Shown in pieces: positions 15,764 through 23,505 of a stretch of 36,448 nt of DNA. The DNA is taken from positions 1 to 36,448 of the forward strand of contig CAMNVD010000003.1 of assembly GCA_946562005.1 (NCBI GenBank), given 5' to 3'. The position numbers and the translations under genes were made by a program. The stretch is from an uncultured Clostridia bacterium. GTDB taxonomy: Bacteria > Bacillota > Dehalobacteriia > UBA4068 > JAAVYR01. Within the stretch, counting starts at the first letter, position 1; each line of letters starts with the position of its first letter. The notes below the pieces were generated by a model. It made no database searches. It saw only the letters and a program-made list of their open reading frames with translations, and had not been told where the DNA came from.

Positions 15764-17137
15764 ATGACAGAAAAGAAAATCCCTTATAAAATCTATCTAA
15801 CAGAAGAGGAAATGCCCAAACAATGGTATAATCTCCGGGCTGATATGCCTACCAAACCGGCGCCGCTTTTAAATCCTGCTACCTTAGAACCAATGACTGC
15901 CGCAGAGTTAGAAGGCGTATTCTGTAAAGAGTTAGTACGGCAAGAACTGGATAATGATACCCCTTATTTTGATATTCCTACGGAAATCCGTGATTTCTAT
16001 AAAATGTATCGTCCAGCGCCGCTGGTGCGGGCTTATTGCTTAGAGGAAAAACTGCAAACACCGGCAAAAATTTATTATAAATTTGAAGGCAACAACACTT
16101 CCGGTTCTCATAAGCTGAACTCTGCCATTGCTCAGGCTTATTATGCCAAGGCCCAGGGGCTCAAAGGGGTAACGACGGAAACCGGCGCCGGACAATGGGG
16201 AACGGCGCTTTCTATGGCTTGCGGTTACCTAGGTCTGGACTGCAAGGTATTTATGGTGAAATGCTCCTATGAACAAAAGCCATTCCGCCGTGAAGTCATG
16301 CGGGTACACGGTGCATCCGTGGTGCCATCTCCTTCAGAAAGCACAGAGGTAGGCCGGAAAATCTTAGCGGAGTTTCCCGGGACCACTGGTTCTCTGGGGT
16401 GCGCTATTAGTGAAGCAGTAGAAGTAGCGGTGAAAACGCCGGGTTATCGTTATGTATTAGGCAGTGTGCTTAATCAGGTATTACTTCATCAATCCATTAT
16501 TGGTCTGGAAGCAAAGCTAGCCCTAGATAAATATGATGTGAAGCCGGATATTATTATTGGCTGTGCTGGGGGCGGCAGCAATTTAGGCGGGCTCATTGCG
16601 CCTTTTATGGGGGAAAAATTAAGGGGCGAGGCAGATTATCGTTTCATTGTAGTAGAGCCGGCTTCCTGTCCATCCTTTACTCGTGGGGAATATCGCTATG
16701 ATTTCTGCGACACGGGAATGGTTTGTCCTCTTGCTAAAATGTATACTCTGGGTAGTAGCTTTATGCCGTCTGCCGACCATGCAGGGGGCTTACGTTTCCA
16801 CGGCATGAGTAGCACATTAAGTCAGCTTTATGCGGACGGCTATATGGAGGCTACTTCTGTCTGCCAAACAGAGGTGTTCCAAGCGGCGGAAGAATTTGCT
16901 CGGGTAGAGGGCATCCTGCCGGCGCCGGAATCTAGCCATGCCATCCTTGCAGCTATCAATGAAGCGAAGAAATGTAAAGAAACCGGTGAGGAAAAAACCA
17001 TTCTCTTTGGCCTGACGGGGACTGGTTACTTTGATTTTTTTGCTTATGAAAAATTCCATGATGGTGAAATGAAAAACTATATTCCTACCGATGAAGAAAT
17101 CGCAGCTTCGCTAGGAAAGCTACCAAAAGTAGAATAA
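15764..17137 (+). CDS. trpB: Tryptophan synthase beta chain, TrpB2-like
   Basis: The 457-residue enzyme has the PLP lysine Lys117 in GSHKLNSA, the catalytic Glu139 in TETGAGQWG and the phosphate-binding GCAGGGSNLGG at about residues 266-276. It joins indole and serine to tryptophan. The extra length and the N-terminal LTEEEMPKQWYNLRADMP segment are those of the TrpB2 class, which often lacks a TrpA partner; none is adjacent here. I take ATG 15764 (AAAGGAGAG site) because anything further upstream runs through the T-box. It may salvage indole in place of, or beside, a full trp operon. Confidence 0.93.
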   Translation: MTEKKIPYKIYLTEEEMPKQWYNLRADMPTKPAPLLNPATLEPMTAAELEGVFCKELVRQELDNDTPYFDIPTEIRDFYKMYRPAPLVRAYCLEEKLQTPAKIYYKFEGNNTSGSHKLNSAIAQAYYAKAQGLKGVTTETGAGQWGTALSMACGYLGLDCKVFMVKCSYEQKPFRREVMRVHGASVVPSPSESTEVGRKILAEFPGTTGSLGCAISEAVEVAVKTPGYRYVLGSVLNQVLLHQSIIGLEAKLALDKYDVKPDIIIGCAGGGSNLGGLIAPFMGEKLRGEADYRFIVVEPASCPSFTRGEYRYDFCDTGMVCPLAKMYTLGSSFMPSADHAGGLRFHGMSSTLSQLYADGYMEATSVCQTEVFQAAEEFARVEGILPAPESSHAILAAINEAKKCKETGEEKTILFGLTGTGYFDFFAYEKFHDGEMKNYIPTDEEIAASLGKLPKVE

Positions 17138-17198
17138 AGAGATAACCGTACCTGAGGCGGTATGGGATAGGTTAGCGGGTAGACAGGGTCTTAGGGCC

Positions 17199-17211
17199 TA
17201 TGGTAAAATAA
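17199..17211. repeat. Candidate attL (13-bp direct repeat)
   Basis: TATGGTAAAATAA here matches 32288-32300 exactly and in the same direction. It lies 89 bp beyond the 3' end of the integrase gene, on the usual side, and 61 bp after trpB. Confidence 0.7.
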
Positions 17212-17216
17212 AAACC

Positions 17217-17259
17217 AGCCCCCCAAAAAACCTTGATTTTATAAGGGATTTCGGGGGCT
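17217..17259 (-). terminator. Terminator of the integrase transcript
   Basis: AGCCCCC at 17217-17223 pairs with GGGGGCT at 17253-17259, with an inner CCTT/AAGG pairing. Read on the minus strand the hairpin is followed by a T-rich run, so it ends the leftward integrase transcript. It may also act on trpB transcripts. Confidence 0.75.
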
Positions 17260-17299
17260 TTGTTGCAAATGTGTTACATTGAACTATTGAATTGAACAC

Positions 17300-18301
17300 C
17301 TAAATTGAAATCAGTTCAACGGTTGCCCGTAGTTCTTCTATTGTCTTGTGGTTATATACCCGGTTGCCCGTATCTTTGGAAGTATGCCCCATAAGTAAAT
17401 CAATGCAGCGGCGATTTCCCCCAGCAGCATCAAGCAAGGTTTCAAAGGTGTGGCGGCACTCATGCGGGGTGTGCTGCATTTCCAGCTTCCCCATGATTTC
17501 AGCCCATATTGCCCGGTAAGCGGTGGTTGAAATTGGCTTGCCATTTTGGGAGATCAGCCGGGGCGGGTTGCTGGCAAGGCGGGCTTCTATAAATCCCTTG
17601 ATTTTGGGGTGTATGGGAACAATGCGCCCTTTTCCGGCTTTCGTCTTTGTGCCGCCCTTCATAGTTCCGGCTTCAAGGTCAATATCTTCCGGGCGTAACG
17701 CCAACAGTTCAGAGATACGCCAACCGGAATATATGAAGATAAGCACGGTATCAATCCATTCTTCCACTTGGTGTTTCCATAACCGGGCAATTTCTTCATT
17801 GGTGAACGGTAGGCGGCTTGTGGGCGGGATAGGTTCAGAAGAAAGCAGATCAGAATAACGGCAGGACGATATATCCAGTTCAAGGGCGAATTTATCTAAA
17901 TGCCCCCAAAGGTTTTTGATTGCGCCTTGCGTGGAATAGCCCTTGCCGCAACTATCAATAATATCTTGCATATGATAGGCTTTGATTTGTCTGTATGGCA
18001 TACTGCTTAATGGGGCGCAGTATTTGAAGGCTGATTTCAGGGAACTTTGGTTTGACTTACCCAATTTTGGGGCTTTCTTCTCTTGCCAAAGGTCAAACAA
18101 TTCTTGCAGCGTGATTTTCACCTTGTCAATATCCCACGGGTTGGCGTTGTACGCCGCCAACATTGCAAGCCCTTCTTCCCGGCTTGCCGCATAGCCGATA
18201 ATGGCACAACCCCCGCCTTCGTCTGTTTTCCGCACGATATACGGGCGGCGGCGTTTTCCTGATAGTTTGCTGATTGATCCGTATTTGTTGGGTAGCTTCA
18301 T
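17300..18301 (-). CDS. int: Tyrosine-type site-specific integrase
   Basis: With the start at 18301 (ribosome site GAAAGGACGG) the protein has 333 residues: an N-terminal arm-binding region, a core-binding domain at about residues 62-155 and the catalytic domain at about 165-330. The catalytic set is complete: Arg195 (GWRISELLAL), Lys in TKTKAGKGR, His280 and Arg283 (HECRHT), His306 (MGHTS) and Tyr316 (RVYNHKT). It should catalyse insertion and excision at the 13-bp repeats. An in-frame extension to 18457 lacks a ribosome site. It is the outermost gene next to the left attachment site. Confidence 0.95.
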   Translation of the reverse strand: MKLPNKYGSISKLSGKRRRPYIVRKTDEGGGCAIIGYAASREEGLAMLAAYNANPWDIDKVKITLQELFDLWQEKKAPKLGKSNQSSLKSAFKYCAPLSSMPYRQIKAYHMQDIIDSCGKGYSTQGAIKNLWGHLDKFALELDISSCRYSDLLSSEPIPPTSRLPFTNEEIARLWKHQVEEWIDTVLIFIYSGWRISELLALRPEDIDLEAGTMKGGTKTKAGKGRIVPIHPKIKGFIEARLASNPPRLISQNGKPISTTAYRAIWAEIMGKLEMQHTPHECRHTFETLLDAAGGNRRCIDLLMGHTSKDTGNRVYNHKTIEELRATVELISI

Positions 18302-18510
18302 TGTACCGTCCTTTCTTGACTTCTGAACCAAAGAACGGTATAATAACAATAGCCATTCAATGATTCTTTGATCGGGTTCGTTGTTTGGTGCTTCGGAAAT
18401 CCTCTGGTATTGCAGTACCGGGGGATTTTCTTTTACCTGAATACTCCCCGCTATCACTTGCAGATGATTAGCGGGCGTTTAAGCCGTTGCCCTTTGCAGA
18501 GGGTGGCGGC

Positions 18511-18975
18511 TTATTTCTTTTTCTGTTGTTCTAAAACTTTCTTGTAAAACCTTCCTTCAATCGCTTCTTTTGCCCCAGCTTGCAGTTCTTCAAATTCTGA
18601 TTGTGTAAATTTCGCCTGGTGTCCATCTTTTCCCAATTCAGCAGTATAACTTTCGCCTTCTTCATTTTCTGGTGTAAAGTCAACGGAAAAGCCCATTTCT
18701 TTCAAATAAGCTGTTACCGCCCCAAAGCGTGCTACATTTTCGCCCATATCAGGATATTGCTTATCAAATTCTTCCCAAATGGAAGTATCAGCTAAATCCC
18801 GCAAGTGAACGCCCAAAGCCTTAGCAATTTTGATTAGTATATCTTGCTTAGGTTCACGCTGTTCCTTTTCATATCGCATGATGGCAACACCTGATAAACC
18901 AACCATATATCCTAATTCCTCTTGCGTGTATCCTTTTTCTTTTCTGAAATGCTTGATATTTTCGCCTACGGTCAT
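18511..18975 (-). CDS. XRE-family repressor of the element
   Basis: The 154-residue protein has an N-terminal helix-turn-helix (residues 1-60, MTVGENIKHFRKEKGYTQEE...SGVAIMRYEKEQREPKQ) and a C-terminal region of its own, with no S24 peptidase motifs. I choose ATG 18975 because GAAGGTGAA precedes it. It is divergent from the rest of the element across a region with two copies of a 14-bp repeat overlapping both -35 boxes. It is therefore the likely maintenance repressor. Because it cannot self-cleave, release may need an antirepressor, as in phage satellites (inference). Confidence 0.85.
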   Translation of the reverse strand: MTVGENIKHFRKEKGYTQEELGYMVGLSGVAIMRYEKEQREPKQDILIKIAKALGVHLRDLADTSIWEEFDKQYPDMGENVARFGAVTAYLKEMGFSVDFTPENEEGESYTAELGKDGHQAKFTQSEFEELQAGAKEAIEGRFYKKVLEQQKKK

Positions 18976-18994
18976 AAATTCACCTTCTTTCAAA

Positions 18995-19078
18995 TTACCA
19001 ATAGTATATACTAAAACAACCAAAATGTCAAATTGTTTTTGAAAACCCCTTGACAATCAACCAAAATGTCAGTATAAT
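18995..19078. promoter_or_regulatory. Divergent promoters with repeated operator CAACCAAAATGTCA
   Basis: Rightward: TTGACA at 19050-19055 and TATAAT at 19073-19078, 17 bp apart. Leftward: the complement of 19026-19031 gives TTGACA and that of 19003-19008 gives TATACT, 17 bp apart. CAACCAAAATGTCA occurs at 19017-19030 and 19058-19071, each overlapping or abutting a -35 box; a weaker CAACCGAAACGG follows at 19088. TTACCAATAGTATATA (18995-19010) recurs at 29555. Confidence 0.85.
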
Positions 19079-19135
19079 ATAGAAAAACAACCGAAACGGT
19101 AGTTTTCCAGCGGGAGTAGAAAGGCGGTAGCAGAT

Positions 19136-19810
19136 ATGAAAGAAACAAGTTTGAAACCCGTGATTGAAAAACTTGAAAATTTATTTTCAAAGTTCAATGA
19201 AAAGTTCTATAACGGTGAACTTCAAGCCCCCGTTATCACGGTAAGCCCGGACACAACAAAAGGTGCTTATGGGTGGTGTACCGCTTGGAAGGCGTGGAGC
19301 GTTGGCGAACAGAAAAAAGTTGCTGACCTTGCAACCCTGACAAAAGAAGCCCTTGAAGCAATGAAGAAAGATGATGGCTTCTATGAAATCAATATTTGTG
19401 CGGAACACCTTGCAAGACCTTTTGAACAGGTTGCGGAAACCCTCTTACATGAAATGGTTCACCTTTACAATCTGCAAATTGGGGTTCAGGACACAAGCAG
19501 GGGCGGCACATACCACAATAAGAAATACAAAGAAGCGGCTGAACAGCACGGCTTGACGGTTGAAAAGGATGCAAAATACGGCTGGACTAAAACAAGCCTG
19601 AATGATGAAGCAAAAGCCTTTGTTGCCGGGATGCAGGATAAGAAGTTTGAACTTCACAGAAAGAGCCTTCCGAAAATCCCCGGTGCAGCTAAAACAAAGC
19701 AGAGTTCCCGGAAATATGTTTGCCCCGTGTGCGGGTGCATTATCAGGGCAACAAAGGAAGTTCATGTTATATGCGGCGATTGCAATGTAGAGTTTGAGGA
19801 AGAAGCCTAA
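19136..19810 (+). CDS. SprT-like zinc metalloprotease-domain protein
   Basis: The 224-residue protein has the SprT-like layout: an N-terminal helix (LENLFSKFNEKFYNGEL), the zinc motif HEMVH at 105-109 with a third histidine near 127, and a C-terminal zinc ribbon (CPVCG...CGDC, about 194-220). SprT/Spartan-type proteins act on DNA-bound proteins in other organisms. On mobile elements their role is not settled. It is the first gene of the rightward operon, directly under the repressed promoter. A hairpin (19798-19822, GGAAGAAGC with GCTTCTTCC) overlaps its stop codon and could trim expression of later genes. Confidence 0.88.
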   Translation: MKETSLKPVIEKLENLFSKFNEKFYNGELQAPVITVSPDTTKGAYGWCTAWKAWSVGEQKKVADLATLTKEALEAMKKDDGFYEINICAEHLARPFEQVAETLLHEMVHLYNLQIGVQDTSRGGTYHNKKYKEAAEQHGLTVEKDAKYGWTKTSLNDEAKAFVAGMQDKKFELHRKSLPKIPGAAKTKQSSRKYVCPVCGCIIRATKEVHVICGDCNVEFEEEA

Positions 19811-19846
19811 ACAGCTTCTTCCCCACCCAAAGAAAGGAAGCTGACT

Positions 19847-20008
19847 ATGAAGCGAATGAAAAGAAAAACCGTTTGGGCGTATTTAGACGGAAAGAAACTT
19901 GTTGATGTAGTGAAAGCAGCCCTTGATAATAATATGATGGTTGACGATATGAAAGCCATTCTGATTAAAGAAAATCCGGGGCATGAAGTAACTTTCAAAT
20001 GTGAATAG
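19847..20008 (+). CDS. Small basic protein of unknown function
   Basis: A 53-residue product (MKRMKRKTVWAYLDGKKLVD...) follows AAAGGAAGCTGACT. The start is strongly basic and the rest is a helical segment with a short terminal strand. It sits between the SprT-like gene and the Cro-like gene. I do not recognise the family. Confidence 0.6.
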   Translation: MKRMKRKTVWAYLDGKKLVDVVKAALDNNMMVDDMKAILIKENPGHEVTFKCE

Positions 20009-20099
20009 CCCACCTGATGATGGCAAAGTTGGTTACTTGCCGAAATCCCCAATATGGGGATCGTGGGAAACCACAAAATCAAACAAGGAAGGTGATAAT

Positions 20100-20336
20100 G
20101 TGAAAATTGATAACAGTAAGTTGGATGTGTTGTTAGCCCGGCGTTGCATGACGATTGCAGACTTGCGAAAAGAAGCATCTTCACAAACCCTAACAAGAAT
20201 TCGACGGGGTGAAAGTGTAAAACCTATCACAGCCGGAAAAATCGCCCTTGCGTTGGGTGTGGATGTAACTGACATTATCGAAAATACCGCTGCAACGGTT
20301 GATAATGGTAAACAGGGGATTTCCGAAGCAAAATGA
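20100..20336 (+). CDS. Cro/XRE-type small DNA-binding protein
   Basis: From GTG 20100 (site GGAAGGTGAT) the protein has 78 residues and is almost entirely a helix-turn-helix: VLLARRCMTIADLRKEASSQ, TLTRIRRGESVKPITAGKIA, ALGVDVTDIIE. It lies in the early operon opposite the repressor, the place of a Cro-like or excision/regulatory protein. A longer reading frame from 20001 has no ribosome site. Confidence 0.82.
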   Translation: MKIDNSKLDVLLARRCMTIADLRKEASSQTLTRIRRGESVKPITAGKIALALGVDVTDIIENTAATVDNGKQGISEAK

Positions 20337-20440
20337 AACAGTTTGAACAATCGGCGGCAATGCTGCAACATTCGCCGCAAAATCAAAATCAGGATGAAGT
20401 TTTAGAAAATATAGGAAAGGGGGGATTGTTAAGGTGCTGA
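20333..20440 (+). CDS. Possible 35-residue coupled peptide
   Basis: The ATG overlaps the previous stop (ATGA), and its own stop lies inside the start of the primase gene. The Gln/Asn-rich product MKQFEQSAAMLQHSPQNQNQ... has no recognisable domain. It may serve mainly to carry ribosomes to the primase start; the purine block AAAGGGGGG lies in its 3' part. Confidence 0.4.
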   Translation: MKQFEQSAAMLQHSPQNQNQDEVLENIGKGGLLRC

Positions 20441-22425
20441 CTTTAGAAGAAGTTGGAAGAATCATATTCAACAATGAATACTGGAAAGGCGGCAACGGCG
20501 GGAATTTCAAAGCCCCGTACAATAACAATGCCCCAAAGCCATTTGAAGAAGCCAAACAATACCGCTACATTTGCGGTGTAATTCAGGAATTTGTTGTTAT
20601 GGTGGATATTGATGATGAAGCCGCTTTTCAATGCAGATTGAACATTGCAAAAGCATTGAAGCAGCATTGTATTGTTATCAAATCACCAAACAAAGGCGGG
20701 CATTTTTATTGGTTCAATCGTGAGATGCAGCCAATCAAGAACAACAGCGGCAACAAAACGCTTCTGACATTGTACCCGGTAGATTATAAAACCGGAATAC
20801 GGCGAATTGAAAGCACCGGGGAAATTAAGAAAGCGAAGTGTGCAGCTTCCCTTTCAAAAGAAGATGGTTCTTTGCGTGAAATCCTCTATGCAAATATCCG
20901 GGAAGATGGAACGCTGGATGAAGTGCCGTTCTATGATTTGCCGCTGAAATCCGGCGCAAAGCATGAGTTCTTGAACATGGGTGAAGGTGACGGAAGGCAG
21001 GACGGGCTTTTTACTTACATGAACCCAATGAAGGCGGCGGGCTATTCCTATGAACAGTTCAAAGAAATTGCTGAATTGATTGAACAATTTGTGTTTGCCA
21101 TTCCTTTGGGTGATGAATTTGAAAATGCAATCCGGCGTGAAGCGTGGGATTCTGTTGATGCCGTAGATCAGGAACGCTTTTTCAGCAAGGGAAAATTCCT
21201 TCATAACAAGTTCGCTGATTATCTAATGGAGAAATACCATATTCGGAAAATCAACGGCTACATTCATAGCTACCAGAACGGGGTTTATATTCCGGGCTAT
21301 GATGCCATTGAAAAAGCCATGCTGAAAGAGATTTCCAGCTTGACACGGACAAAGCAAAATGAAGTGCTGAATTATATTCGGATTCAGGCAGCGGAAATCC
21401 AAAACAGCAAACCCGAACTAATACCGTTCAAAAATGGTTTGCTTGATATTGAACACACTGAACTATTACCGTTTTCCCCGGATTTGGTTGTCACCAATAT
21501 GATCCCGTGGGAATATCGCCCGGAAGCTGTTTCAGAATTGGTTGATGCAGTGCTTGACCGTCTTTCATGCAGGGATGCTGAAATCCGGGCATTGCTGGAA
21601 GAAGTCGGCGGTATGTGCCTTTATAGGGATAACACCATAGGAGGCGGCAAGGCGGTAATTCTGACCGGGGATAAATCCAACGGCAAAAGCACATTCATTT
21701 CAATGCTGCAAGCTATGCTTGGGGCTGACAATGTTTCAAACCTTGATTTTAAGGAACTGGATGGGAAATTTTCAACGGCTATGCTGTTCGGCAAACTGGC
21801 AAATTTGGGGGATGATATTTCAGACAGCTACAAGGAAGATGTTGCGATTTTTAAGAAGATTGTGACAGGCGAACCGATAAAGGCAGAGGAAAAAGGCAAG
21901 CCGCCCTTCAATTTCAAACCCTATGTGAAGCTGGTGTTTTCAGCAAACAGTATTCCCCGGATCAATGATTCAACGGGTGCAGCCTTGCGACGATTGCTGA
22001 TTATTCCCTTAAACGCAAAGTTTTCCGAAAATGATTCCGGCTATGATCCGCAAATTCGGTTGAAGCTATCACAGAAAGAAGCCGTTGAATATTTCATAGT
22101 GCTTTCGATTCAGGGCTTGCAGCGGGTGTTGACAACAAAGAAGTTCACTATTCCGGTAAAGGTGCAGGATGAAAAGGATTCCTATGAGAAAGAAAACAAC
22201 CCTGTTTTGGCATTCATTGATGAAATCGGTACAGATGAAATTATCAATGAACCTACTGCAAAGGTATATAGCCGCTATTGCGAATTTTGCCTTGCGAATG
22301 GATTTAAGGAAATGAGCAAGCTAACTTTTTCAAAGCGGATCAATCAGGCGTTGGGAACAAAAGTTACAACAGCACATACCGGAACGGGTAAAAATCGAAA
22401 ATCTATAAAAGTATTTTCGTTGTGA
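20434..22425 (+). CDS. Primase-helicase, D5/P4 type, replication protein of the element
   Basis: The 663-residue protein has an N-terminal prim-pol-like half (VVMVDIDDEAAF at about 55-66, then IVIKSPNKGGHFYWF), a linker with FAIPLGDEF, and a C-terminal superfamily 3 helicase with Walker A GDKSNGKST at about 411, Walker B LANLGDDIS and an arginine pair in GAALRRLLI. This fusion is the standard initiator of P4-like and PICI-like elements and some phages. The start is GTG 20434. The repeats right after its stop look like its origin. The element can thus replicate on its own once induced (inference from family). Confidence 0.93.
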   Translation: MLTLEEVGRIIFNNEYWKGGNGGNFKAPYNNNAPKPFEEAKQYRYICGVIQEFVVMVDIDDEAAFQCRLNIAKALKQHCIVIKSPNKGGHFYWFNREMQPIKNNSGNKTLLTLYPVDYKTGIRRIESTGEIKKAKCAASLSKEDGSLREILYANIREDGTLDEVPFYDLPLKSGAKHEFLNMGEGDGRQDGLFTYMNPMKAAGYSYEQFKEIAELIEQFVFAIPLGDEFENAIRREAWDSVDAVDQERFFSKGKFLHNKFADYLMEKYHIRKINGYIHSYQNGVYIPGYDAIEKAMLKEISSLTRTKQNEVLNYIRIQAAEIQNSKPELIPFKNGLLDIEHTELLPFSPDLVVTNMIPWEYRPEAVSELVDAVLDRLSCRDAEIRALLEEVGGMCLYRDNTIGGGKAVILTGDKSNGKSTFISMLQAMLGADNVSNLDFKELDGKFSTAMLFGKLANLGDDISDSYKEDVAIFKKIVTGEPIKAEEKGKPPFNFKPYVKLVFSANSIPRINDSTGAALRRLLIIPLNAKFSENDSGYDPQIRLKLSQKEAVEYFIVLSIQGLQRVLTTKKFTIPVKVQDEKDSYEKENNPVLAFIDEIGTDEIINEPTAKVYSRYCEFCLANGFKEMSKLTFSKRINQALGTKVTTAHTGTGKNRKSIKVFSL

Positions 22426-22426
22426 T

Positions 22427-22610
22427 GGCACGATTGCGGCACGATTTGGCACTATTGGCGGCACTGTAAAAAGTAATAGAAGTCAATAATGGCACTGTTG
22501 GCACTGTTACGCAGAACTTCTATATAAGAAAAATGATGTTACTTTTATCATAATTTTTTAGAAATATAAGGATATATATAGAAACGCTTAAACCGTGCCA
22601 ACCATGCCAC
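22427..22610. other. Candidate replication origin with GGCAC iterons
   Basis: GGCAC occurs at 22427, 22438, 22448, 22460, 22491 and 22500 in one direction. After an AT-rich stretch (22515-22590), GTGCC at 22595 and TGCCAC at 22605 appear in the opposite direction. Spacing of the first four is 10-12 bp, near one helix turn. Iterons flanking an AT-rich zone immediately behind a D5-type initiator match the origin layout known from staphylococcal pathogenicity islands and P4. Confidence 0.75.
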
Positions 22611-22619
22611 AAATGAATA

Positions 22620-22637
22620 TTGAAAATTAACTTTCAA
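22620..22637. repeat. 18-bp palindrome TTGAAAATTAACTTTCAA, copy 1
   Basis: TTGAAA and TTTCAA arms flank ATTAAC. The same 18 bp recurs exactly at 24785-24802 and 30182-30199, each time between genes. Here it sits between the origin and the ribosome site of the next gene. A binding site for an element regulator is the simplest reading. Confidence 0.7.
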
Positions 22638-22652
22638 GAAAGGCGGTAAACT

Positions 22653-22862
22653 ATGGATCAGGTAAAGATGGAAGAACGCACAGAAATTGAAGGGGTGTTT
22701 TGCCCGTTCTCCGGTAGATTATGCCGGATGAATTGCAGATTTCTAATTGATGTTGAAGAAGGCTGCATAATTGAACAGGGTTGTAAAAACCTTGAACGGA
22801 TTCGGGAAACCCTTGATGAAATGCAGGAACAGGGATTTCAAAAAACAATATATGAGGATTGA
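22653..22862 (+). CDS. Small cysteine-rich protein
   Basis: The 69-residue protein has FCPFSGRLCRMNCRF at about residues 16-30 and two later cysteines (GCIIEQGC), then a terminal helix. The cysteine spacing suggests a small zinc-binding domain of the kind often found in phage and integrative-element early regions. The ribosome site AAAGGCGGTAA is the same as that of the next gene. Function unknown. Confidence 0.7.
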   Translation: MDQVKMEERTEIEGVFCPFSGRLCRMNCRFLIDVEEGCIIEQGCKNLERIRETLDEMQEQGFQKTIYED

Positions 22863-22879
22863 GAAAGGCGGTAAGCACT

Positions 22880-23146
22880 ATGTCAAATGAATTTGTATTG
22901 AACAGGGAAACAATGAACGAACTTGAAACATTTTCAGCGAAGTTTGAACAAATGCGGGGATTGGTTGAATTCCTGAAAGTATTTGTTTGGGGCGAAGTCA
23001 CTGAACGGCATGAAGGCAAGGAAATTGAAAGGCTTGGTTGCTTGGTGGATGCGCTTCTTGATGTATCAATCAGCCGGGAAAATAATTTAGAAACGATTAT
23101 CAAGAAAATCAACACCTTGCCCGATTCGGTAGAAAGTGGTGATTGA
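22880..23146 (+). CDS. Small helical protein of unknown function
   Basis: An 88-residue, mainly helical, acidic protein (MSNEFVLNRETMNELETFSA...). I place the start at 22880, behind GAGAAAGGCGG; the in-frame ATG at 22859 falls upstream of that site and overlaps the previous stop. The next gene starts immediately after its stop. I do not recognise the family. Confidence 0.7.
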   Translation: MSNEFVLNRETMNELETFSAKFEQMRGLVEFLKVFVWGEVTERHEGKEIERLGCLVDALLDVSISRENNLETIIKKINTLPDSVESGD

Positions 23147-23314
23147 ATGAAAATCAGAGTTGCATATACAGAGGGCGAACAGGACAAGAAGAAACTGCTT
23201 GAAGAAGCTGCAAAAGCCCTGTTTCCTGATACCAAAGTGAGAGAAACAGCCCCGAAAAACGGCTTTTTACATACGGTTTTGACCGTGCCAAAGCCCGAAA
23301 ATACCACAAAATAA
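23147..23314 (+). CDS. Small basic protein of unknown function
   Basis: A 55-residue product (MKIRVAYTEGEQDKKKLLEE...) with a strand-helix-strand look, starting 1 nt after the previous stop. Translation is probably coupled. A new promoter begins 10 bp downstream, so this gene ends the early operon. No recognised domain. Confidence 0.65.
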   Translation: MKIRVAYTEGEQDKKKLLEEAAKALFPDTKVRETAPKNGFLHTVLTVPKPENTTK

Positions 23315-23324
23315 GGTGTTTCAC

Positions 23325-23354
23325 TTGACGGATACCCCCTATATATGGTATAAT
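23325..23354 (+). promoter_or_regulatory. Internal promoter of the element (extended -10)
   Basis: TTGACG at 23325-23330 and TATAAT at 23349-23354 are 18 bp apart. TATGG before the -10 gives an extended TGG-TATAAT. It is the first strong promoter after 19073 and feeds a structured leader. Confidence 0.8.
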
Positions 23355-23360
23355 TATCAA

Positions 23361-23473
23361 AAATAAATATGGCGTGAGTACCGCATACCCCGCTTGTGGG
23401 GCGTGTTAGTCTTGATTTCAAGGCATGGGAAGCAATCAGACGGAAACCGTCTTTTTGTTGCTCATGCCTTTTT
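23361..23473 (+). ncRNA. Structured leader or small RNA ending in a terminator
   Basis: A small hairpin (CCCC gcttgt GGGG, 23388-23401) is followed by a long one: AAGGCATG, AGCAA and GACGG (23420-23443) pair with CCGTC, TTGCT and CATGCCTT (23447-23470) and run into Ts. This is a complete intrinsic terminator about 110 nt after the promoter and 33 bp before the next gene. The region makes either a short RNA or an attenuated leader controlling the downstream block. Confidence 0.7.
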
Positions 23474-23505
23474 CATTTGGAAATTACAGAAAAGAGGTTA
23501 AAAAC

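Noticed and set aside
19173-19190. TTGAAAATTTATTTTCAA inside the SprT-like gene, resembling the 18-bp palindrome
   Set aside because: It differs in the centre and lies within coding sequence (LENLFSK); probably coincidence.
23344-23356. Near match of the 13-bp attachment repeat (11 of 13) at an internal promoter
   Set aside because: Both are extended -10 boxes, which explains the similarity without recombination.
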